A DNA stretch of 64,000 nucleotides from Branchiostoma belcheri (GCF_001625305.1 NW_017802379.1:7566412-7630411), one strand, 5' to 3'; counted from the first letter of the stretch, positions 21,713-33,419 are shown. Numbers and translations: made by a program. The notes: a model not told the origin generated them from the sequence alone.

Positions 21713-22104
21713 ATTTGTACATATAAATCAATGGATAACATTCCAGAAATCCGTTTCCCAGTAAACACAATTTCTTACACTGTCTTCCAATCTTTTTCTA
21801 TGCATGAGTCTCGATTTACTTAATTCAGAACATGCTTGTTACAACTAAGCTCTTAAGTCAACCAAGCCCGCAAGTCAGAGATAAGTCTGATAAGGTAGCC
21901 TATAAATCACTTTTCCTGTAAAACTCAGTGCATCACAGAAAATAATTGGCATTTCTAATCCTTCTCTCTCTCCAAACTCGTCACCTTAATCCTGACTAGT
22001 CCCATTAGTTGATCCCGCTCATTAAAATGAAGTGGTGATTTACGAAAATAGAATAGTCTTTTCCGTTGAATCTCGTATCCGCAGTATATTGATTATTAGC
22101 ATTA

Positions 22105-22497
22105 GGCCATGTTGATTTGATAATATGGATGACGTCCTCTGGGAACCGGTACCCAAATCTGATGCGAGCTTGCGAATATAAACATTTAGCAAAGAAAGGT
22201 TGCATTCATTATGAAATCTACGTGGCAATAAAGGTTGGACAAATGACTTAACACACAGAGTATGGTGTGGCTAATAGTACTCTCTTCATTTTTTCTAAAT
22301 TTTCTTCTGTTATTTTTTGGAATTGATTTTGGCATTCTACGACATTAGTATCTTTTTTTTATTTACGGCTTACATTTTGCTCATTTTACAGCTCCTTTGT
22401 ACGGTTTACAGGGCAGTCAAAAACCTTTTTTTTTGTGGAAACGGACGAAAATTAAAGCGCGCGTTGATGTTATACATATAATCAAATCAACATGGTC
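22105..22497. mobile_element. Family B MITE, complete
   Basis: GGCCATGTTGATTTGA at the left and tcaaatcaacatggtc at the right with TTA/TAA flanks. The interior has attatgaaatctacgtgg and tctacgacatta as in the copy at 39693. Confidence 0.85.
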
Positions 22498-22972
22498 TAA
22501 CTGTCCCAAACTGCTGCCTCAAAATGTAGGAGCGAAACAGAGCTTTATCTTGTACCACAAATGATCAAACATGGTGGCTTGTTTCATGTTGTCTGATCTA
22601 TGACCATTATTTATTTTACGGGACGTTGCGTGGATACAACTGTCTTCTGAATCCAACAGATAAGGAATAAAAACCAAACGTGCGTTTTGAAATCCATAAG
22701 GTCATGCTACCACCATACGGCACGCTATATAATTATGAAATCAAAGATTTTTTTATCTTACCAAAACTCCCTACAGAATATGAATCGCTAACAAAAAACA
22801 CGAGGGAACGTTAAACACAGAGACGTCAGTAACAGAAATCAGAAATGACCAAAACGAACGGACATTTTCCTGCTCTCACTCTTAACTATGTATTTTGTAC
22901 CACGTGTGTGTAAAATGTGTGTAATTTGTTTGATTTATCATAGGACTTAGAGTGGTTTAAACTGAATATCTG
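22498..22972. other. No recognisable feature
   Basis: No coding, RNA or paired repeat signal was found. Confidence 0.45.
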
Positions 22973-23120
22973 TTATGTTTACCGAAGGAAAACATGTTGT
23001 TTTTGCCACGTTTCCTCTTCTTCTACTTCTTTCGTTCCAAACACTGACCTCTGACCTGGCTAATGAGCTGATTCACGGCGGTCTGTCACTACGGCATTCT
23101 TTCCCATTGCTATGCGCGTT
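22973..23120 (+). mobile_element. Family E MITE fragment
   Basis: tatgtttaccgaaggaaaac, then gttccaaacactgacctctg. The right part is lost; a right part of the same family lies at 24040-24200. Confidence 0.6.
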
Positions 23121-23434
23121 CTAAAAGGTATCGGGTTACAACACGCTATTTTGGCCTGTTTTGGACTACCCGTAAAATATTTGAAAATACACAAATAATA
23201 TTTAGGGGTAAATTTTGTCAAATTAAAATGAAATTATCGTCTTAACATCCTTTAAATGTTAGCTTTTTATGTTAAATCAATAATTTTTTTAAATTTCGCT
23301 CAGAAAGACGATTATTTTCGGGTTTCCGAGCACAAGTCATGTCGCGTTTTTAGGCAAACATCGTTCAAACCTGGCTACGTATATTACCCCAGATCCCCGA
23401 TTTTTATATTTTTCGCAGACTAGGAATAAGACAA

Positions 23435-23589
23435 AAAATCGTGTTTTAGGGATTTTTTAATTTCTGATTTTAAGTCTAGCTTTTGTCGACATATTGGTGA
23501 AAAAATGGCATTTTTTGACATTTTTCTCACTAAATTACCCATAATTCAAAATTGAGGCCATTTTTCAAAAATCCCTAAAACACGATTTT
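23435..23589. repeat. Perfect 23-bp inverted repeat around an AT-rich loop
   Basis: The arms lie near 23435-23457 and 23567-23589 (ATCGTGTTTTAGGGAT and its complement form the core) with about 109 bp between them. No TWA or TTAA duplications are evident at the ends. Confidence 0.85.
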
Positions 23590-24039
23590 CGGGACAACCG
23601 TTACAGTCATTTTGAGCCGTAAATGGGGTATGTTTGACTCTCCATGTTTCCAGGTTTGAACGAGTTTTGGAGACATGTCATATCGCCAGAAAGTGTGCAT
23701 TGTGTTATTCATACAGGCGTAAAGAATCATTACAGTATTCAAGGTCACCCAAGGATACGACAGTAGCTTCGCTACATGTTACATGTCCACCAAAAATAAT
23801 AGCGGACATGTACTGTCCAGGAAACTGTTTGTATCTATAGAAAAGTGTTGTTTTTTATCTGTTGCAATGCACGGAGGTAGAAAGGCTTGTTTTGCCGCTT
23901 TATAGTAAATGACCGCAGGTGACCCCGAAATAGAACGCGGGTTCGATTCGAATTCCCCAGATCGAACACGATCGAGCACAGTTCGGGTTCTATGGCATGT
24001 GGGAACTTTTCAGCCCAGATTTTACCACCGTGATTTGTT

Positions 24040-24200
24040 GACCACCATGGTAACTGGTGTTGGGTCACATAATGTTGCTATTGTACAGCAGGAGATATTT
24101 AGACTCCTGTCTGACCATACATATGAATGTATTTCAGTAAGAATTAACAGAGCAGACCACATGCGAAGGTGAACATTATGCAAATGTTACCTTTCTAGTT
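24040..24200 (+). mobile_element. Family E MITE fragment (right half)
   Basis: accaccatggtaactggtgt, gacatttagactcct-like (agatatttagactcctgtct) and ttaacagagcagaccacatg, ending gcaaatgttacctttctagt. Confidence 0.65.
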
Positions 24201-24486
24201 ATATATTTTGTCTTGCCCTTAACCTTACCTTAAAAAGTTCCCATGAATAAGGAATCAAACAGCGAAACCCCATTTACTTACAATGTAGCAATAACCATGT
24301 AATACTCGCCCGAAGGTGTGAGGACGATATACAGTGGACCAACGCTGTATTTTATCTTGAATCATATCTGTTAAACATGTACATATACACCAACAGACAG
24401 GCTGAAGGCACACATGTCAACCTCAATAACGTTTTATTAAACCTGCCGGAGTAGTAGTTATAATCTCTAACGCCATACCTCCACAG

Positions 24487-24590
24487 GATTGTCATCTGAT
24501 ACCCTCTACAACTCCCTCTACGACGAGTCAAGCACGTACTGGCAGGTCGCCATCAATGTCTGTAAAGCCAATATAACTGGGCCATATTGA
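24487..24590 (+). CDS. Isolated coding-like exon of unknown gene
   Basis: It follows a good acceptor (catacctccacag). In the frame starting two bases in, it reads LSSDTLYNSLYDESSTYWQV, then AINVCKANITGPY and a stop. Codon use (CTC TAC AAC TCC CTC TAC GAC GAG) is GC-ending, unlike the AT-rich surroundings and like the transporter and GPCR. A possible donor, T|gtaaag, at 24562 would make it internal. I do not recognise the family. It may be a terminal exon, an exon remnant or chance. Confidence 0.3.
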
Positions 24591-24711
24591 CCCGTTTTAC
24601 TTCAAGTTTATGTATCGTCAGGCAGCCATCTTACTCAACTGCCCTTTTGCAGTGAAATCTCTTTGGACAGATCATGCCTCAATAGAATTCATTTTTTTTA
24701 TTACAACATGT

Positions 24712-24938
24712 AATCACAAGACGTGGTGACGACACACTCAAGTTTTTTTCAACTTATATTAATGCCGCCACCAACACAGGGGACAATACAATACTCATTT
24801 TCACCTGAGTGAAGTGAGGAAAGTCGTGTAATGTACCTTTCCCAAGGGCACAAGATCAGTGGCATGTCAGGACCACTCGAACCCGGGACCTCTTGGTTCC
24901 GAGTCGAGCAGTCTGCCGCTACGCCACACGACCCCACG
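24712..24938 (-). mobile_element. tRNA-derived SINE
   Basis: Minus strand: tgtggcgtagcggcagactg (A box), then gtcccgggttcgagt (B box), body tgacatgccactgatcttgt, tail tgttggtggcgg. Same family as 52221-52391 and 53264-53458. Confidence 0.8.
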
Positions 24939-25330
24939 AGAATTCTTATTCTCAACATGACTTGAACCCGCAGCAAAAAAAAGGACCAATAGAAAATTAA
25001 AGACCTTGATCTTCAAAATGTAAAAACTTCAAAACCCTGATTGTAACATTATGCCAGTAATGGTTGCCGTCCTCAAAAGACGTTCGTTTGAAGTCAAAGC
25101 CTCTTTTCTCGAGCGCTTGCTTGAATGTCATGAGCGAAGGTCACCCTATGGCATTTACACGCACCCGTAACTACAAGCACATTCATGGCTATTAGCGCTG
25201 CCCGGGTGCCCGGTGTCTAGGGGAAGCCCCAGGTCGCTACTAATGGATCAAATAGCACGTGGGCATGGATTCCTATGGGTTAGTTAATGGCAAGGACGAC
25301 TGCTGCCTTTGCCGCTTGTTATATTTAAGT
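24939..25330. other. No recognisable feature
   Basis: Unique-looking DNA without gene signal. Confidence 0.4.
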
Positions 25331-25750
25331 CATACCATGGAATGGCTGAAATATATTGTTTTTCCATGATGTTTCTTCTTTTTCTTCTCCTGTCATTTCT
25401 TTAAATGGTTTGAATTTCTCCTTTTTGGGCCATATGACCTGAAATTTTGTATAAAGGTATTTTTTAAAATACATAAAAAGTACGTATTTTTGTGGAAATA
25501 TTTTCGGACATGGGGCCTATGTAGGATTCATTTTTGGCTAGCGGGAACAATCGGTTTTAAATTGGTGTTTAGTTACGAAGGCTACATTTTAAACTTTAAT
25601 GACTTGGATGGCAAATAACTCACTTTGGGCAGAAATTATTTTGCAATGCTCTACTTTTGTACAGCTGTGAGTTTGTAACAGTCCATTTTATGTAGAGGGT
25701 ATGACTGAAATATGTTGCATTTGCTCTAGAGCAAACGCGGTCTTTCTAGT
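25331..25750. mobile_element. Diverged element related to family E
   Basis: gtcataccatggaatggctg with ttgtttttccatgatgtttc at the left; gggtatgactgaaatatgtt and agcaaacgcggtctttctag at the right. The ends resemble family E (nuclear MITE with a GCAAA/TTTGC terminal hairpin), but the middle differs. Confidence 0.45.
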
Positions 25751-26485
25751 TACGTTTGAAATTTCTGACGGCTCGTCGTGCTAAAGGGTAATGCATTTTT
25801 TTATCAAAGCGATCCAAATACAAAGTCCCACAGTCTTCCTTCTGGGGATACCGGGCTCCTGATATGACTGTCGGGCTGAGTTTTCTGAGAGATTGCGCTG
25901 GAGACTTTGATCTAGTAAGCCAATTAAGCACTCGGCTCTTCCGTATAAAAACATGGCACGTTTTAGATGTCAGGATGAAGGGCTGACTTGATGTGTGTTC
26001 AAACGTACCGCCCATGGGTGAACAGCGAGAAATATAGCGTAACTTCACAATTTAGGATTAGTTTAAAACTGAGTTAGGCCTAGGAAAAATGTGTTTCTGG
26101 TTTCCCGACTGACCCTTGAAAAATCTAGCATTTGTTCTTGAATGACCGCTGGCAAGGCTATAATTTTTTTTATCTAACAGCTGAATTTCAAACCCTCTGA
26201 GTCTGAAAAGTCATGTAACGAATTTTCAGAAGCAATTTTTTCCTAAGTAAATCGGGTGAAATATGTGGTTACAAGTAAAAGATGGACGGGTACTTGAGAT
26301 AGTACCGTTTAAATTTTCTTTTTCATCATTTTAGCCGAAATGTAAAAAAAAAAAAGAAACAAGAATCCTTATCTACCGACCCTAGCTTTTTTTTCTGGAC
26401 TGAAACCAGAAACACAATATTAATTTTCCTACGCCTTATCTATCCTTTTAGTAAATACTTCAAAATAGTGAAGTTCTTTGGTCCG
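25751..26485. other. No recognisable feature
   Basis: A 100-codon open frame on the minus strand has no family motif. aaaaaaatcctt-type AT-rich stretches dominate the right half. Confidence 0.4.
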
Positions 26486-26489
26486 GTCC

Positions 26490-26885
26490 ATTTGAGTAAT
26501 TTAAGAAGTTGAGTGATTTACACAGGAAGTATTAACTGGAAATACCACTTTTGGTATCTTGTGAAGAAAATCACAAGAAAAACTACCGAACACGCTCAAC
26601 CAGAAAAACACAACCAGATTACCAAAACCAACTCTCAGAAAAGGCGCTTCCTGTACAGAATGTCTCAATTGTGGAACAACACAGGCGACAACTAGCAAAG
26701 TATTGGACTGTAAATAGTGTATTATTTTACTCCATACTGTTAATATTGTAATGTCTTTGTACGTTTTTCTTCAATTGTAATACATGTATGTATATATGTA
26801 TATATGTATGTAATGTGTAGACCACAGGAAGAATAGCCTCTTATGAGGCTAATTGTGGATCTAAATAATACTCAAACTCAATCAC
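26490..26885 (+). mobile_element. LINE 3' end with UTR hairpin
   Basis: Translation near 26640 reads KRRFLYRMSQLWNN, like the end of CR1/L2 ORF2. It is followed by tgtatgtatatatgtatata repeats and the terminal agcctcttatgaggct hairpin, then taattgtggatctaaataat. Confidence 0.55.
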
Positions 26886-26980
26886 TCTTTGAAATAGCAG
26901 TAACCAAGGTGATATATGTCCCCGTAAAACGCACAATATGACGCTGTACAAGAATAGAACGACAACATCGGGAGCCTCAA

Positions 26981-27904
26981 GGCAACAGCAAGTCAATTTT
27001 ATGGATGACATCCCCTGCAGACTCCAAATCTAATGCGAGCGGGCGAAAAAAACAAGGCGGACCAAAAAAAAACAAGATTCCTACATTTTCAAACTTGACA
27101 TCATAAACTTTATTAAACAAGAAATGATACTTTGCTACGTTGTATATTGTGCTACGTTTACTGCCAACAAATCGATATAAAAATAGCCCGATCCCTTATC
27201 TTACGAACCTATTAAACAAATATGGCACATATCTCCCATCAAGATTAGTTTTTATGTAACATACTATAAAATTATTATTTTTTAAACTGATGATATTGAT
27301 TACTTATTGGTTGATATTGTGAATATTGTTAAGTTCATTTTACGCACTTTTTAGTTGCCTTTATGTTAACTGTGAAATACTCACTTGTTTAGTTGTCTAT
27401 TTGTTACTCGTAACTGTGCAATATTTGTCTCTCTGTTTTTAAACACTAGTATGCAATTCAGAATTTCTTTTTAGTTGCGCTGCCACGTGCTAGCGATTGT
27501 ACTTATCGATCAATCAATAAACAATTATTATATACCTATTACAGTATTCATTTGTAACAACTTTGAAAAATAACTTTTCGATCATTGCACAAAAGGACTG
27601 GTTGCCATTCAATTTGTAACGGCAATACCGAAAAAATTCACATACTAGTATACACAGCCATCATCACATTTGAAAGGAATGAAATACTTCACTGCATCAA
27701 AGACAAAACATCAAATCCTAGAGCCTTGTCTTCTCTCTTCATATTTATCTGCCATCCACATTCTAGCATGGCAACAGACATATTTGCCAATTTTCGGCAT
27801 GTTGACCACTGTCAGAGGGCAACAAAATTTCTTGTGTTTTTTCAAAACCAGGCGAAAATTAATGTGAGCGTTGATGTCACCCATAAAAATTGCTTGATGT
27901 GGCC
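26981..27904. mobile_element. Family A MITE interrupted by a 476-bp insert
   Basis: The left arm 26981-27099 (caacagcaagtcaattttat, gatgacatcccctgcagact) and the right part 27586-27904 (aatttgtaacggcaatacc, then cataaaaattgcttgatgtg) make one A copy. The insert sits at 27105-27580 with ATCAT on both sides (27100-27104 and 27581-27585). Confidence 0.8.
27105..27580. mobile_element. Unclassified insertion with 5-bp ATCAT duplication
   Basis: AT-rich, without terminal inverted repeats. cgatcaatcaataaacaatt near 27508 looks like a retroposon 3' region. No open frame of note. Confidence 0.55.
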
Positions 27905-28300
27905 AGTCATTAAATCACGCCCATGCTTGCCGTTTTATGTTGCTATAAACTGGCGAATATCCCGAAAAGACCCATTTAGTACCGACCTAGAAAGACGTAT
28001 TGCCCATATCTCTTACTGTTATCAACAGTTACATGTACTATCGCCATGGAGCAATATACTCCCTGTTTTATGGGATAATGGCTAAGTCAACTGCTGGCCT
28101 ATAAAAGGTCGTTCGGCAATCATAGGATATACGGACTGTAAATGAATGTTTTCACATGAGGTGGAGAGATCAAGGACTAGATATAAATTCTTCGTGAGTT
28201 CTCAGTTTCTAAAGAAAACGTTTATTAAATGCTTAAAATGATTTTCCCTGGGTTCACAAATTATTTCCTTTTTCTTGTAGTGTAGTTTTTACGGTGTATT
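27905..28300. other. No recognisable feature
   Basis: No coding or repeat ends were recognised. Confidence 0.4.
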
Positions 28301-28760
28301 TTCTTTGACGGTGTTGCTCAATGCAAAGCCAAATAACCATTTCTAGGCACTGAGCTACATGCCTATGCCAAAGGATGGTGGTGAATCTTCATTACCTCCA
28401 TGAAAATAGGAGGTATTGTTTTTGGCGTGTCTGTCTGTGTGTCTGTCTGTGTGTGTTTCCGCAACTTTGTGGTCAGCATAACTTCAGAACGCCTTTATAG
28501 ATTGTGATGATATTTGGTATGTTGGTAAGTCTTGGAAAGAAAAAGGTCAAGGTCAAATATGGGCCTCCTATTATGCATATATTATGTTAAAATGTAGATG
28601 TCATTTGCATAATTAATAAGGACAAAAACTCATATATTTCATGGAGGTATGAGAATTCTTGTTTTGTATTGTGATTGTGGATTGTATTCGTGAGGAAAGG
28701 AGTTCCATAATTTTGCAGTCGGGGAAACTGTTGCTGTAGAAAGACTTTAAAACAGTTCGG
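28301..28760 (-). mobile_element. LINE fragment split by a family G MITE
   Basis: 28301-28385 matches 16955-17060 (ctcaatgcaaagccaa, ttctaggcactgagcta, gatggtggtgaatc), and 28673-28760 matches 17085-17165 (aaaggagttccataattttg, ggggaaactgttgctgtaga). The MITE 28386-28672 lies between the two parts, so it came later. Confidence 0.7.
28386..28672 (+). mobile_element. Family G MITE (short form)
   Basis: ttacctccatgaaaatagga with ggtattgtttttggcgtgtc at the left and tatttcatggaggtatgaga plus attcttgtttt at the right. It has a different middle (agcataacttcagaacgcct) from the other G copies. Confidence 0.7.
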
Positions 28761-29371
28761 TTTATTTAAATCTCCATTAGTGAATACATTTTCCACTATA
28801 TTCTTCCTGGAGTCCAATTAAAACATACAAAATATAACAACGGAATATGATAAAATAATACAACAGAATGCATATAAGACTAAAATAAACTGAACTGAAA
28901 ATCACATTAACAATCAAATTAATATAAATCAACTATAAAATAGGTTATCCAACCAAATATCTGTTCAACAGAAATTAATAACGCAACAATGAAGGGTGAT
29001 TAGGTAAATACACTTAATTGACTTGATTGCGCGTGTGCTAATTAAGATTGACAGGTGAGTACACGGTCCACAGATTGTACTAATGCATCATGATGGTCAC
29101 AATGCTTCGTTTATGACAGCGTCTTACGTTTTAATGTGTTTCCAAATGAGCCGATTCAGGCATAAGTCTACATTTGGTAGCGCCACAATCAGTCACAATT
29201 ACGGAAACATCAGAATACAGCCGAACTGTTGGTGTAGTCCTTTTCGCATTTGTAGCTAGAAGAGGACCAAACTTTTGGAGAAGAGGCTTGGACAAAAATC
29301 CGCCTTGATTGTGTGTACCTGTTCTTATCGTGTTCATGTTCCTCAGCTTGTTGATGATGAGTTGTAGTTGC
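28761..29371. other. No recognisable feature
   Basis: AT-rich left half. Open frames near 29131-29337 on the minus strand have no family motif. Confidence 0.4.
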
Positions 29372-29640
29372 TACGTTGATTCGATTATGTGGATGGCATT
29401 TGCGCACCTCCGTTTTCCAAATTTTCCACCATACTGGCAAATAAAAAGCAGCAGCAAAATGAGCAACTAAATGCTTTAAATTGCCCAAAAAATTGATAAC
29501 AATACTAATGTCGTAGAATGCCAAAATCAATTCCAAAAGAAAAGAAGAAAATGTGAAGACATGAAAATTAAGAGTCTATCATTCGCCATACTATACTCAT
29601 TTGTTCAGCCTTCACGGCTTCGTAGATATCATAATAAAGA
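29372..29640. mobile_element. Family B MITE, degenerate
   Basis: acgttgattcgattatgtgg and gatggcatttgcgcacctcc at the left; atgtcgtagaatgccaaaat and cgtagatatcataataaaga inside. The right arm is missing. Confidence 0.6.
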
Positions 29641-29807
29641 AAACTGTTTTTTGTGGCATTACAATATGGTTTATTCTTGATCATAAGTGTGACGCCACAT
29701 TGCCCTTGTCTTTTGGTTTGTGTCAACGGAAAAAAACGTGGACAAAAGACGTGAGTCACCCAAGACCTTCCATCGTGGTTGTCTGCCTGTCGGCTGCACG
29801 TCATCCA

Positions 29808-29898
29808 AGGTCACACGTCATCCAAGGTCACATGTCAGACAAGGTCACAAACAAGGTCATCCAAGGTCACACGTCAGACAAGGTCACAGACAAGGTCA
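29808..29898 (+). promoter_or_regulatory. Array of seven AGGTCA nuclear-receptor half-sites
   Basis: Perfect AGGTCA at 29808, 29825, 29842, 29854, 29864, 29881 and 29893, each preceded by A (AAGGTCA). Spacers are 11, 11, 6, 4, 11 and 6 bp, so one pair is a DR4. It probably arose as a minisatellite of caaggtcacacgtcagac. Receptor binding is inference. Confidence 0.7.
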
Positions 29899-30140
29899 CA
29901 CGTCCGTAACCTTAGCATGTACCTGACCTTGACGGCCTGGGTACCTACTACACGCTTCCTGTTTCCTTATCATCTGACCTTCACAGGCTAGAGGTCAAAT
30001 CAAGACGCAGGGTTGCAAATTGAATCTAACGGCCAGTAATATAAAGTGAACCTTCGTGATGTCTTCAGTGTTTTCTTTGGCATACTTGTCATTCTATTCG
30101 TGAAGCCTGTGACCATTGCGATAGAAAGAAAGGAGAGAAT

Positions 30141-30535
30141 TAAAGGTATCCAATGTAATTTCAGTGCGGGAAAACAAAATAAAAATGGCAATATGATATG
30201 AAAACGTAAGTAACTATCACTATTAGTAAGTAAAGCAACAGAGATATTGTAGATGAGGAAATCAGTATAATATAGTCTTTTACTGCCATTTCTTAGCACA
30301 TTTGATACTTAAAGCATTTGATATAGTCCCAAAACAAGATACTTGAGGTCTCTCTTTATTTTTGGGGTACCACCCATAAATGTCTAGAACAATCCTACGA
30401 TCCATCCATCACATTTTTGCCCCACAGATATCAGTATGCCATGGGATAGAATTGATTCAAGTTATTACACTAAAAGAACGACCTGGAAATTGACTTTGAC
30501 AGTTTTGCCGCCGTGAAATTACATTGGAAGCCTTA
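30141..30535. mobile_element. Family D MITE, complete
   Basis: taaaggtatccaatgtaatt at the left and gaaattacattggaagcctt at the right. The interior has ggggtaccacccataaatgt and tcagtatgccatgggataga. Confidence 0.82.
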
Positions 30536-30667
30536 AAGGAAGTGAAAGGCGTCGGTCCACAGTCGACAAACGTAATAAAGAAGCCGACCAATTATTATGG
30601 AATTAGATCGCATACTAAAACGGAAAAAAATCAATGTGAATTCTTGACACTTGCTCTTTAATTGGTT

Positions 30668-31051
30668 AGACCATGTTGATTTGATTATATGGATGACATC
30701 CGCGCGCGCATGAATTTTCGTCCGTTTAAAAAAGTTATCGAGCATACTGTAAATCATACAAAGTAGCTGCAAAATTTAAATTGAAAAAAAAAATATTGGA
30801 AAACGATACTTATGTCGCAGAATGCTAAAATCCATTCCAAAGGACAAGAGGAAAATGCGAAGGAATGAAAATGAAGAGTCTATTATTCGCCATGCGAATA
30901 AGATATTACTCTGCGTGTTAAGTCATTTGTTCAACCTTCATGACCACCTAGATTTCATAATGAAGGCAGCTTTTTTTTATTCGCACGTTCGCATCAGTTT
31001 TGGGGTTCCCATAGGATGTCATCCATATAATCAAATCAAATCAAGATGGTC
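30668..31051. mobile_element. Family B MITE, complete
   Basis: GACCATGTTGATTTGATTAT at the left and taatcaaatcaaatcaagat plus ggtc at the right. Subterminal tatggatgacatccgcgcgc and gatgtcatccata match the family. Confidence 0.85.
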
Positions 31052-31065
31052 TTACTTAATTTGCT

Positions 31066-31737
31066 ATTCACACGTACGTATTAAAGTGCTGTTGTACAGC
31101 AAGGCTAGCTGTTACAGGCTGTCCGATTGCCTGTACATTGAACACAGCTTCATGAACCGATAGAATAGTCCGACTCAGTAACAGGACGCCATTCCACACC
31201 ATATTCACACGTATTAAAGTGCTGTTGTACAGCAAGGCTAGCTGTTACGGCTGTCCGATTGCCTGTACATTGAACACAGCTTCATGAACTGATAGAATAG
31301 TCCTACTCAGTAACAGGACGCCATTCCACACCATATTCACACGTATTAAAGTGCTGTTGTACAGCAAGGCTAGCTGTTACGGCTGTCCGATTGCCTGTAC
31401 ATTTAACACGTACAGCTTCATGAACCGATAGAATAATCCTACTCAGTAACAGGACGCCATTCCACACCATATTCACACGTATTAAAGTGCTGTTGTACAG
31501 CAAGGCTAGCTGTTACGGCTGTCCGATTGCCTGTACATTGAGAACAGCTTCATGAACCGATAGAATAATCCTACTCAGTAACATGACGCCATTCCACACC
31601 ATATTCACACGTATTAAAGCGATGTTGTACAGCAAGGCTAGCTGTTATGGCTGTCCGATTGCCTGTACATTGAGAACAGCTTCATGAACCGATAGAATAA
31701 TCCTACCCAGTAACAGGACGCCGTTCCACACCATATG
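31066..31737 (+). repeat. Tandem repeat, five copies of a 132-137-bp unit
   Basis: Units start at attcacac (31066, 31203, 31335, 31471 and 31603) and are nearly identical. Each has gctgttgtacagc, a short palindrome, and tgcctgtacatt. The copies differ by a few bases and a 4-bp insert (acgt) in two of them. Low divergence suggests recent amplification. Confidence 0.95.
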
Positions 31738-32030
31738 GTGCAGATGCTCATTACGATACAAGGCCGTGGATTAGTGTTTGTGTTATCTGGTATCCAGGCG
31801 ACACAAACCACGGCAAATATTCATTGAGACTTGTGTGTCAGATGTGTCTTTGAATAAACTAGTTCGGTAGCAGAACAAATATGTTCCAGAGCCATCAGTA
31901 GCTGTTTCTGAGCATTGGATTTAGTGCAGCATATATGCCATATATTGTACATAGGAGCGGTTTACGGGGTCTCTCCTTGGTGCTGAAATCAACTGTTTAA
32001 CAACATTCTACCATCAGCGTTCTACATTAA
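31738..32030. other. No gene; contains a family D leader relic
   Basis: tctctccttggtgctgaaat near 31970 matches the leader found beside D elements at 16785 and 21000. Nothing else is recognised. Confidence 0.45.
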
Positions 32031-32290
32031 GCCCCTGTCACACATTCAGAACCTTCCCCCGAACACCGGCCGAACACATTCGGCTAGCGTTCGAGAGCAG
32101 TCTGACCAGCCTTAGGCCACGCCTACCTTTTAATGAAAACGAATTTGAGTTAAATTTGAGTCAAATTTGACCCCTGAACACACGTTCGAAAACTGCTGAC
32201 TTACAGCGGCCAATGTACGAACCCCCCGACCAACCCGCGAATGTTTTAAACATTTTGAAACATTTGGCTGGCGCAGCCAAATAGTAGCCA
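32031..32290. mobile_element. Family F MITE, right end missing
   Basis: gcccctgtcacacattcaga after TAA, then ccttcccccgaacaccggcc and gaatttgagttaaatttgag. It is truncated near 32290. Confidence 0.7.
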
Positions 32291-32307
32291 CCGATCTATA
32301 TATATAT

Positions 32308-32412
32308 TTACCGTAGCGCACCATTCCATACCATACCATGTCGTAACCTATACCGGTACCACACTGTATACCGTATCATACCATTCGCCATGCCATACCA
32401 TACCGTGCAATA
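32308..32412. repeat. Low-complexity CATACC-type tract
   Basis: Runs of ccatac/ataccg words (ccattccataccataccatg and similar), an imprecise pentamer/hexamer repeat. Confidence 0.75.
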
Positions 32413-33415
32413 CATATATCAACAGCAGGTGACCTCACACAAGGACATATGAGACATGCCATGTTGGATATATTGTGCTCGGTGAAAATAAATGATGTTG
32501 ACAAATTCCATTTACTTCAAATTGATAACTCCTTCCTAGTAGGATAAGACTGACAGGGGAAATATGAACGTGATAGAGAAGAAATCCAATAAGCAACTCG
32601 GTCTGCCACGACTTTCTTACACATCTGAATTCATTTCCTTTGGGAATAGATGGTAAATAACATTCAAAGGTGGCCAGCATGCAGGATATATGAAATATCG
32701 ATATAGAAATCGTTTGGTCTCCGAATATTGAGTTGTAAGTAGAGTAATATGTTCTATTTGACATAGTCGTCAATATGGGTATATGGATTTATTACTCACT
32801 GGCGTAGACTCAAGATTTTATCGAGTGGTGAGTTTATTTTATTCACATTTATATTTTGGGGAATTGGGCCAAAGTATACCTTACTTTTCAAGGCCCTATC
32901 CTCTCCACATATTAGATAACATGCATCAACAAGGAACGTTAACAAAAACAGGTGCCAAGAACTTTGTTTTGAATTGTGGCATCTAATGTATAGAATTTTC
33001 AAACGCAACGTAGTTCTATTATCCGTTTGGCACACTTTTGTGGACCTAGCTATCAGAGCACTACACCGTTAACTGGCCTTGAGGTGCCAAGACAAGCCAA
33101 GTGACAAAATACCCAATTTGGTCTGCCTATGAAATTCAAATGAGCTGAAAACAAGTCACTTGCTCACTTGCTATTAATAATAAATGGGTGGGTACAATAA
33201 ATATCATCCGTGGCACCTTATTTTAAACCATTAATATAACCAGGTGATGAATCATCTCAATCTATAGTCATATGCTCAGGTATTGTCGTAATGTATTTAT
33301 GCTGAAACACACCAGCTTCTGTATTGCTGTATTACCCTTAGACGAAAACACACTAGCTTCGCAGGCACGTGGCGCGGCGGCAGCTGGCTATATTACACCG
33401 AACGACTTGTTACAC
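32413..33415. other. No recognisable feature
   Basis: AT-rich. A 112-codon frame on the minus strand (32435-32773) has no motif and AT-rich codons. Confidence 0.4.
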
Positions 33416-33419
33416 CTAA

